DNA from: Paralichthys olivaceus
Taxonomy: Eukaryota > Chordata > Actinopteri > Pleuronectiformes > Paralichthyidae
DNA: 64,000 nt
Assembly: GCF_024713975.1 (NCBI RefSeq)
Contig: NC_091114.1
Span: 8,404,001 to 8,468,000 of the forward strand
Reading direction: 5' to 3'
The notes beneath the pieces were generated by a model. The model saw only the letters and a program-made list of their open reading frames with translations, was not told the origin of the DNA and made no database searches. This document shows positions 55,334 to 64,000 of the stretch, piece by piece. The position numbers were made by a program, and so were the translations under genes. Position 1 is the stretch's first letter; every line of letters starts with the position of its first letter.

Positions 55334-58300
55334 TCACTGTAGTTGCTCCATCTCCACTTCCATTGGCGCCGCTCTCTGTGGCTCGGTGGATGACGTGGAC
55401 AGGGCGTGTTTTGTGTCAGGAGTCATTCGTGGATAGAAGGGACCGACGAGCCAGTTGAGTGGCGTGTTGTTGACCAGATAATCCATGATGTTGTCCAGAG
55501 AGCTGCTCATTCTGCTCAGCTGTGCTCTGCTGCCGGTGAGCATGCTGTCGGGAAGGTCGCCCAGCACCTTGGCTTTGCGGAAGTTGCCGTAGACCTGCGA
55601 GGCAGAGCGGCTGAGGGAGAGCGCCTCCTGTTGGACGTGGTGGGGAAGGCCCTGCAGGCCAGAGACGAGGACCAGACAGGTGGTTTGGAGCTGCTGGGTG
55701 AGGGAACGTGCCAGGGCCAAGGTGTGAGACTCAATTACCTGAGGAAGGAATGGACAGATTTACCTGTGATGACATTTATGTCCCAAAAATATTTTCTTTA
55801 CTCCACATGTTTAGATGAAATTTCCTTTTAACTGCACAAATCATTCTTTCAGGCTGGAGATTTAGAGCAGCCTGTTAGAAAGGCTTCTATTGCACTAGAA
55901 ACGTTCCCAATGCATCAAGTCTGCTCAATTTCCACTTGATGGACTATATTAGTAATTAAAATAGAACACATTTGTGGTGTTTCACTTTGTTTAGTACAAG
56001 AGACATTTGATTTTTTGTTGTCTTTTATTTTTTGCACCTGACTGCAAGCCAAGTTTCCCACGTGGCCAGTGAATGACTGAATACGCCTGCTCACCTCTGC
56101 GTCATGACCATGCTCCTGGGTTGGACTATTGGACTTCCACGCCACCAAAGAGCTGAGCTTGTCATTTACAATCTGGTTAGCTTCGCCAATATGCTTTCTT
56201 CCGTATTCAATCTGGAAAACAAACGGAATTGATCCACTGAGCAATTGATCCACCTTTTGTAGAGACCACATCTGTCTAGAGAATGGAGTTTTTCATGTTG
56301 CCAGCGGACCCACCATGTCAACCGTGGAGTTGAGCCCTGAGATGAATCCTATGCTGCGCTGCTTGCCGTCTTGGATTTTCTCCACAGCCCTGGTGTATGC
56401 CCGCTTCCTCAGCTTTGTGGAGAGAGAACCCAGTCGCACGTAGTAGCTCATCTCCCTCCTATCGAAGCCTTTCACAGTTTTGGCCTCCAGCTCTGTCACA
56501 AGGGAGGGGAATGTAAAATGTTTATGTAAAGAAAATAAGTTTCAAGGCATTTAAGTCACTGATCTTTAATCCAGCTGAACTGATGTGTGAAGACGTCTGA
56601 CACAAATTGCTATGTTAGCATTTTGCATGTTTGAATAACTGAAAGAATTAAAGCCATGATGCATTTCAACTGGTTAATTCCTGAAAAGAGAAGCACATAG
56701 TGTACAGGATTGTTTGTTATAATCTTCTGCAGGTCACAGCTCACTCTAAACAACTGCTCCTTTAATGACAGAGAAAAATAAGCCATGCAAACTTAGATCC
56801 TCAGGATTTTCCCTGTAACCCCCCCCCCAACTGGAACAAATCCATCTTTAACAACGTACTCCAAAATAACTGACCCCTGATGCAGCTTGTTACAGATAAA
56901 CAAGCTCTATTTCACAAGCTGCTCTCATTTTGTGTCTTAATTAAAACCAAAACAGCACAAAGTAATAAGAATTCTCTATACAAGATGTATTTTTAGCCTG
57001 GGATTCTTTATAGAATAGGAAATAAACTACACCTTTCTATTGAACAATTTTTAATATTAATTGTAGATCCTTATTTCTCCTATGAAACCCCATCCTAGGC
57101 CTCTAAGAAAAGTAATCAAACAACCCATAAGCGAAGACCGGTCTTTGTTTGAGTCTTTAACCACCTTGTCTGAAGAGGGGGGCCCCATCCCCATGTATCA
57201 TGTTCGCTGATATTATACAATTCTAGTTTTTATTGTAATGCTTAAATTTCTGCCCAGTATTTTTATTCTTTTGAAATCTTTTATTAGTTTTTTTGTGCAC
57301 CTAACCTTGTTTTGAGAAGTGCTGCATAAATATTGGTATTATCATTATCGTCTTCTGGTTTTCTCTGTCCAGCTACTAGTGCTTATCAAGTTCGAATGTG
57401 CGAGCTTTGGTACACTTCCTGAATGGGCCTTTAACCTCATTAATGAAATTGCGAGAGGAGCAGATGTATGCGTTTCAAGGGGTTACACAGTGATGCTGCT
57501 GTGGCTCACTTAGATTTGCCTCCCCCACTCACCCAGCTCATCCTCTGTCAGAGGAAGGTACTGCTCCACCAGGCTCTCGGACGTACTGAGCGCCGTGTCC
57601 ACTCCGCTGCTGACGAGCTGGGCCACTCTGCTCTCCAGCACTGTGCTGACACTTCCAGTGACCACAGTCTTGGTCCTCTCCACGCCACCCTGCACCGCAT
57701 CCCGAGTCTTCCCCACAACACTGGTTAGCGTGTCTGAGACCGTGTCCTTGGCCGTGATCACCACATCCTTGGCACTGGAAACGATCTGGACAGGGACAGA
57801 AACATGGACGAATAAAATAATTATTGATAAAGGAGACAGCAGTTGAGAAAGACCAGACGTAGGACGTGGCTGACCTCTGATTAGCCAACATCAACTGTGA
57901 AATAGAAAGTTGTGCAATTTGGAAAGCCAGTTCATACTTGCTCAGAGGGCTGGTGAAGAATCGGCAACGTTTTCTCAATCTTGTCCAAACCTAAACAGGC
58001 GAGGTCATTGGCAATGGCAACTGGAAAGCAAATAACATGAAGAGATTTAATCTTAAAGTTTGCAATGTCCCGAAAAATGTTCCCTAGATTATACTGTACA
58101 TTGATGCTCATTGTGGTGATTGTGAGGGAACAGATAAACTGGGTGAAAGTTCAAGAAGGGCTAGAGCCAGCAGCCTGACATGAACATCCTGTTTGACTCA
58201 CACTGTGTGAGTCAAACAACTATTTTCTTAGTTTCACTTCACGGCTGTGTTCTGACGTCAGATAAAAGTTTGAAGCCACAAATACATACATATGCCAGCC

Positions 58301-59004
58301 AGTTAAATTAAATTCACACCAAAGGCTTCTTACTCTGAGGCTCCAGTTTGTCCATGAATGGCGAAGCAGTGGTGAGGGCCACGGAGGTGATGGTGCGGAC
58401 TCCCTGTTCGGCGGCCTCACACACGGTCCTGATGTAAGGGTGGGTTTCCTTGGTGGTGCAGTACATGCTGGACACCAAGCTGTAGGTCGAGCTCACCAGA
58501 GGGAGGCTGGTCACCCTCTCCACCACATTCTGTCAGGACATAAACAGGAATCATTAATATATTCAAATTGTTATTATACGGTCCAGAGGTGCCTCCTTTT
58601 ACAGATACATATTATTTTTCTTATTACTGTATATTTATATTCTTGTTCTCGATTCCCCCAAAATTAATTTAGCCTTTCTCCAGTTTTAAACTTATATGCT
58701 TTATATATTTTTGCATACATAAGGAATAACATTATAACATTCAGTATTTAACTCAACTAAATCATACACATTTAGACATTTAGGGTTTATAATGTAACAG
58801 AATAGAATAAAAGTGACAATTCTTCAAGGTGTCATATTAAAATTAGTGATAAAGCAGAAAGTTCTTACTGTTCCATACTTTGACATTGACGTTTTATTTT
58901 GGTATTTGTCTCAAATTGACCTAAATAACGAGTTTGATGTTGCAAACAGGAGATCAAAGTCTTTTCACACTCGCCTGATGTAAGATGACGTCAGCTGCTG
59001 CCAT
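55334..59004 (-). CDS. plin2: Perilipin-2 (adipophilin), 7 coding exons, 420 aa
   Basis: Minus-strand coding exons in order: 59004-58975, 58529-58334, 58020-57938, 57785-57533, 56492-56314, 56211-56095, 55738-55334 (1263 nt, TGA). The N-terminal PAT domain (about 1-105) has [20 protein letters not shown] and the EPQIAIA segment. Next come amphipathic 11-mer-like repeats ([20 protein letters not shown]) that bind lipid droplets. The C-terminal four-helix region includes [31 protein letters not shown] and the signature [20 protein letters not shown]. In the family, PLIN2 coats cytoplasmic lipid droplets and limits lipolysis. Length is close to human PLIN2 (437 aa). The first coding exon encodes just ten residues, and its intron (58974-58530) has a GC donor. 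A 5'-UTR exon lies at about 59132-59160. It runs convergent with the borealin gene. Confidence 0.95.
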
Positions 59005-59131
59005 GTCTCCTGAAAGAAAACAAGTTTTAAAAGTTCGATGAACTCAATCGTATTAAAACAAACTTTGTAGATGCATCATATGAAAAGCTAGAAGAGGGAA
59101 ATACAAAGAACTAAGTGTCATTGAAACTCAC

Positions 59132-59165
59132 CGAGTGTTGTCTGTCTGTCTTCAGTGAACTGATA
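59132..59165 (-). other. plin2 5'-UTR exon (inferred)
   Basis: On the minus strand a segment downstream of the TATA box ends in ACTCG|GTGAGTTT, a strong donor at 59131. The next acceptor (CTTTCAG before 59009) leads to GAGAC and the start ATG at 59004. The upstream edge is estimated from the TATA box. Confidence 0.6.
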
Positions 59166-59187
59166 CCACAGGAGGAGCGGCAGCTGG

Positions 59188-59246
59188 ATTTATACAGTGC
59201 GCAACTATCGCGAGATTTTACGCAGCGTCATTTCTGGGCCAAAGGT
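59188..59246 (-). promoter_or_regulatory. plin2 promoter: TATA box and DR1/PPRE-like site
   Basis: On the minus strand TATAAAT (59194-59188) lies about 30 bp before the inferred start. Further upstream, the plus strand reads GGGCCA-A-AGGTAA (59234-59246), an imperfect direct repeat with one-base spacing like a PPAR/RXR site. A weaker second copy, GGGCCA-A-AAGTTG, follows at 59249-59261. Known Plin2 genes are PPAR targets; use of these exact sites is inferred. Confidence 0.5.
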
Positions 59247-60819
59247 AAAAGGGCCAAAAGTTGAGTTGGGGAAATCCTGTGAAATCATCCGTCACGAGTC
59301 TATGACACATGACTGCAGAATGATTTATTATATTTCATAAGACACTGGCTTCTCCTGCTCACAGGAGGATTAACGAGGTTTTCTAGAGGGCGTCTGCTCG
59401 ACAAAAATCTGGAAAATAACAATTACAGTCTGACATGTTCTTTAAGTACACACAGAAACTTCATAGGGAAGTTTTTAAACTTTATTTCAGACTCCTGGGT
59501 CCACACCAGTATAAAAAAATAAAAAAAGAATTAATTTAGGTCCAAATGTAGAAGTAAAGTACTGAAATAAAATCATCACACTAAAAACTGCTATTGTTAA
59601 GAAATCATTATTCATTTAAAATCACTAATTACATTCTTAATTTTCATTCCAAATTCTAAAAGTGTAATTGTTACCACCACTGTCATACAGTACGGTTTGT
59701 AGAACAAATAAGATGATTTAATTCCTATATTAAACATCCATAATCTTAATATCAGCACATTTTTCTTCTCTTTCTTACTGCACTTTTTTTTTGACTCAAT
59801 CAATCAAAACATAAACTTGTATTTTGGTACAAAACGTATTCATTCCTCAGCAGAGCAGGAATGATGGGAACATTGGTGAGATACACATCTAAAATGTATT
59901 GTATTTTATATTTAGACCTCTAAAGAACTATTTTATCCAGCTAATAAGACACAACCCCTTATTTATTAAAGTCTGCCTTGAGGTCCTTTGTATTTTTAGA
60001 TGATAAATGGCACTGTAGTGTTTTGAAACAGACGTGCTCTTTAATCACATTTCCACAAACAGTCACATAATCATTATCTGTGGTTTTTGGCGGGACCCTA
60101 GAAGCAGTTAATAAAGTTATTTGTGACTAATAGCATTGTCAACACTGTTCATGGGTCTCATGAACCATTGATGTTGTTCTGTGGTTGAATAATCATTGTT
60201 TTCATCGCCACTTCGGCCTTTAAAATAATCTCTTCCTCATTACCGTAAACTTGCTCCTATATTCATGACAGTCATTACACATTTTTTCAATAAAAAGAAA
60301 TTTGACACCTCTTTTCAAACATTTCTTAGTACTTAGAGTGATTGAATGACCTGAACTGCACCAGTCATCCAGTGGTTTACCCACAGATCAACCAGACATG
60401 GCATGACATTGTGTTTGGCAGCTCAGAGTGAGAGTGAGTGAATGTGACTGACAACCTGGGAAATTAACAGTGTGGTTGATTTACTTTAATATTGGATTTG
60501 TGATAAAGAAGCTATTATTAAAATACCATTACTGCTATTATAATACTAATACTATTAATAGTACTTTAGGATTTTGTTAAGCTTTCTTATCTTTCTTATT
60601 ATTTTTCTAAAATCCAGAATCTGTCATTTTCATGCTGCACTAACAGAAACAACAGTGAAAACACAATGAGCATTCTTAAGATCAAATATAGAATTCACTG
60701 ACATGTTTTTAGATTTAGTTTTTGTTTCTAATCAACTTTTACGATTGTTCAACTATTTTTTAAAAAGTAGCTTGGACATGCACTAATCACAAAATGTTAG
60801 TTGAGGTCATGTACACCCG

Positions 60820-60820
<1 letters not shown>

Positions 60821-60873
<53 letters not shown>

Positions 60874-60882
60874 ACACACACA
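60821..60882. repeat. (CA)n microsatellite
   Basis: About 30 CA units with one TCA interruption. Confidence 0.95.
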
Positions 60883-61974
60883 AACTCCCCCACGACACAC
60901 ACTGGACATTGATCTTATTATATTGTATTGTCCACGTCATATTGTCTTCATTTATTGCATCTGATGTGGCTTTCAGGAAGTAATGTGTCTTATAATGTAC
61001 CTTCTTGAATGATTGGGCTTTCAGGATTACTGCAGGCTCAACATCCCTCTACCCAGACATTTGATTTGTTTATGAATGATGCATAAAATCAACATTTTCA
61101 GTGAAGAAATGAATTAAAGATGGACTGTAGATGTACTCGTTACCATTAATTGACTAGTGCAACTAAGCCCATTAATGAAACAACAGGTACCATGTAAAAA
61201 GTTCAAGCGAATGTTTTCATATTTACTTCTTCAAGAGCACCATTCATTTAAATTGCCACAGTTTAGAAAAGTATTACGCATGTGTCTGTGTTACTCTTGA
61301 CTCACCCTCTGTAAATACGCTCTGAATCCAAAGCAACAGAGTCGAGGTCATTTCAGTTCACTGTCCTGACATGGCTCATTCGAAATCACGTGGAAAATCT
61401 TGCTGACCGTCTGATAAGGGGCAAATCTCAAAAGCCCCTGGCCTCAGTTCCACAGTTGAGCTTTTCGTCTGGATTTTACACCAGGAGCACTAAACGTTGG
61501 GATTCATTGTTAACACATTTACAGAGCAACATACCAAGTAACTGTGAATAAAGTGATACTGGATCTTAATACACTGCTACTCCTTTCAGATGAAAACTGA
61601 AATTTAAATTTGTATTTAATAATCTGTTGAACGAGTAGTTTTATTTACAGTCAAGTAGCAAATCTTCCCTCATTCTCCTCGAATAGGAACATTTCCATTA
61701 AAGAGTCCTTCTATTTCAAATATAATCATAATAATTATTATGATTATAATAATACAGAGAAATCAAATGTATTGCTGGGTTTATTGCTGGTATTTTACTA
61801 TGAGCATATTTCCTAGTATTTACAAATGTAAGCCACTAGATGACGCCAAAGTATGTTCTTTCTCATCTTGGCGTAGTAATAACTTGTGGATGATATGTTT
61901 TCGCTGGGGATGTTTCCATGATCTTTAATGGGGTCAAATATTCTGTCAAAGCAAAGTGAAAATCTCTGATGAAA

Positions 61975-62000
61975 ATCATCATCATCATCATCATCATCAT
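61975..62000. repeat. (ATC)n microsatellite
   Basis: Nearly nine ATC units, between two of the repeat copies. Confidence 0.9.
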
Positions 62001-62186
62001 AATTCTTAAATTAATACTCCGGACAAACGAAATACAGTATCTTAAATAACAATGTTGAGACAGTGTCATTGTTACCTGAAGCTGAACCAGTCATCACTGC
62101 TCGGTGTATTGATAATTTTGTGAGAATAATATCTAGAGGTGTAGAAATCTAAGCCACTAGATGGCGCCAAAGAGGGCCATTTTCTT

Positions 62187-62217
<31 letters not shown>

Positions 62218-62302
62218 CCCCTACTAATAATTATACTACTACTACTCCTACTTCTAATAATAATCACAATATTTATAATAATACCACTAATAATAATTAC
62301 AA

Positions 62303-62340
<38 letters not shown>

Positions 62341-62352
62341 ATAATAATAATA
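62187..62352. repeat. Compound AAT/ACT trinucleotide microsatellite
   Basis: AAT runs flank an ACT run of about ten units, with interrupted sections between. Open frames of Ile/Leu repeats here are artefacts. Confidence 0.95.
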
Positions 62353-64000
62353 CCAGATAGCTAGTTAATTGCTGGTATTTTGTGAGAATATTTCCTCGTA
62401 GTTACAAATATTAGCCACTAGATGGCGTCAAAGCAGGCAAAGTTCTGACTCAACTTCAACCTGTGGAATTGAAACCTGTGTATGAGTCCATTACTTTTTA
62501 TGGAGCTATGTATTTTTTAAAGCGTAATTATTATTATTATCATCATTATTATAATCATTACATCTCATTTATTTGTGGCTGGTAAAAATGATGCCTACAC
62601 AGTTTGAGTGAAACATTAGTGACGTACATAAATTGCAAGTAGAATACAATTAAATGAGGAAGTAAATCCTTCAATACAGTATTTTGAACAGACATGTGCA
62701 CGGCTCCAAAGAGGAAAACCCCAGTAAAGACCTTTGCCCTGTGTTTTCCTCTTCTCTCATTGAACAGACAGTAGAGATGAAAAGACAGATCAGTCATGGC
62801 GGCGCTGCCCTCCTGTTTCCCATGGGGTCTGCTGCAGTGCAGGTTACAGTCATAGATTCTGGCCGGACTGCAGAGGAGATCCTCGGCACGGTGTCCCGCC
62901 ATTGTGCTCTCTGAGACAGACAGGGCTGTGGGCTGCGTGCCATGGCTTCCCTGCCTGGGTAACGGATATCTGAGGGCCACTGGGAAAGTGTCACACCTCC
63001 AGCTCACACACCATCAGCGGCCCTATGTGAAGACAGCGACAGAAGGAGGGTTGGGGAGAGCGGCTGTCCCTTTCACGCTCTCTGGATCATGGGGAACGGA
63101 GGAAGGCACGCGGCTTTAAAACAGGAGAGAAAGAAAGTGACATGTCTTTAGTTCAGTGGTATGCTTTGGTGAGCTCGACCTTCAAACCCTCAAAGCTGCT
63201 GCTGCCTCAAATATCTGCTGTCAGGCCGTGGCCTCGTGGCTGCTCTATTCACCGAATGTGACTGGGCCCTTTGGATTCATTTAACACACCGGGATTATGA
63301 ATCAAACTACAGATACACATAGAATCTTCTTAATTACTGCACTGTTTCATTATAAGACAATTTATATTGAAGGGCGACCAACCCAAGAATTCTTAGAACT
63401 CTCATAAATTGTCTATGTTTTGTGAATCTTCATTTGAATCAGTGATCTTTTCACATCAGATGTTACAGTCATGGCTGCAGCTGTCTGCTGAACTCTGTTC
63501 ACATGGGTTAAAGCATATTTCTTTGTTTTGCTTTCTTAAAAATTAAACATTCTTTTATTATTATTATCAGTCGTATTATATTTGCACAACCAAAGCACAG
63601 GAACGCAACACAGAAAAAAGTATTGCATTTATAACAGCAACGGCCTGGAAAAGGACAGGAAATGAATATCACTACACTCATAAAGAAAAGTCTGGGTGTC
63701 ATTTTGATCGAGTGCGGGCAAAGCAACTATTGGCTGTGTTCTTGTCAGAGTGAATTTACGCCACAATTTCAACATCTGGGGCCGAAAAATAGCTGCAAAA
63801 CGTTTACTGCCAAATCTGGCACTATTATTCTTCCCAGCTTCATCCCAACCCCGGAGCTTTGGAGGTCGTGAATGAATAAATGAAATACATCTTCACAAGA
63901 TAATGGCTGCCCTCTTGAAATAACCATTACTTTAGCTTTTTAATAAATCGCAGATCAGCACAGACAATATTTCTTTAGGCATTAACCACAGATTTGCAGC

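Larger units (their letters stand above)
61780..62435 (+). repeat. Three diverged copies of a repeat, two with CTCF-like core CCACTAGATGGC
   Basis: Copies are recognisable around 61782-61850, 62108-62172 and 62370-62432. Each ends in AGCCACTAGATG(A/G)CG(C/T)CAAAG, and all share TTTTGTGAGAATAT/ATTACAAAT-like sequence before it. CCACTAGATGGC at 62154-62165 and 62415-62426 fits the CTCF core CCASYAGRKGGC exactly. The first copy (61833-61844) has an A in place of a core G. All are in the same orientation. Confidence 0.7.
59262..64000. other. Right-hand region without recognisable genes
   Basis: Upstream of plin2. Mostly AT-rich, with microsatellites (60821-60882 CA; 61975-62000 ATC; 62187-62352 AAT/ACT) and a three-copy diverged repeat (61780-62435). 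A more GC-rich island at about 62790-63120 contains short open frames on both strands but no domain I recognise. Confidence 0.5.

Noticed and set aside
62558-63007. 149-codon minus-strand frame
   Set aside because: No recognisable domain and the frame runs into AT-rich sequence. Kept only as part of the GC-island observation.

Overview
The window is vertebrate nuclear DNA, almost certainly from a teleost fish. It has intron-rich genes with canonical GT-AG (and a few GC-AG) introns, CpG-rich promoters, long CA/GT/AAT microsatellites, and diverged copies of repeats that look typical of fish genomes. I see no bacterial, phage, CRISPR or viral gene system.

Five protein-coding genes were reconstructed exon by exon, each with a reading frame that closes exactly. 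(1) plaa, + strand, 6737-12020, 14 coding exons, 795 aa: a ubiquitin-binding WD40/PFU/PUL protein. (2) haus6, + strand, 13096-18710, 16 exons, 824 aa: an augmin subunit. (3) dennd4c, + strand, CDS 33688-50406 in 33 coding exons, 1925 aa, plus a non-coding first exon near 20.86-21.14 kb and a 12.5-kb first intron: a DENN-domain Rab GEF. (4) A borealin-family gene, probably cdca9 (borealin-2), + strand, 52877-54881, 10 exons, 250 aa: a chromosomal passenger complex subunit. (5) plin2, - strand, CDS 55334-59004 in 7 coding exons, 420 aa: the lipid-droplet coat protein, with a TATA box and a DR1/PPRE-like site just upstream. From memory, HAUS6, PLIN2 and DENND4C are also neighbours on human 9p22.1 and PLAA lies on 9p21. 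The window is therefore a fish version of that block with local rearrangement and a borealin gene that mammals lack there.

Layout: 1-6.6 kb is gene-poor, with a possible first exon of another gene at the left edge, repeat remnants, a MITE-like element at 5566-5928 and a LINE-like 3' end at about 6.17-6.31 kb. From 6.6 to 18.9 kb plaa and haus6 stand head to tail. From 18.9 to 20.85 kb is an intergenic segment with CTCF-like motifs and a 646-bp polypyrimidine tract abutting the dennd4c promoter. From 20.85 to 52.1 kb is dennd4c. From 52.8 to 59.2 kb the borealin gene and plin2 converge. From 59.2 to 64 kb there is no recognisable gene, but there are microsatellites and three related repeat copies, each carrying the same CTCF-like core or a one-base variant of it.

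The genes do not form a pathway. haus6 and the borealin gene are both mitotic and both have E2F-like promoter motifs. dennd4c (membrane traffic) and plin2 (lipid storage) are both relevant to adipocyte biology in mammals. I did not find a previously undescribed system. The most useful leads are regulatory or structural: the CTCF-like cluster, the polypyrimidine tract, the dennd4c uORF, the plin2 DR1 site, a perfect 17-bp hairpin, GC-AG introns and two exon-like orphan segments.
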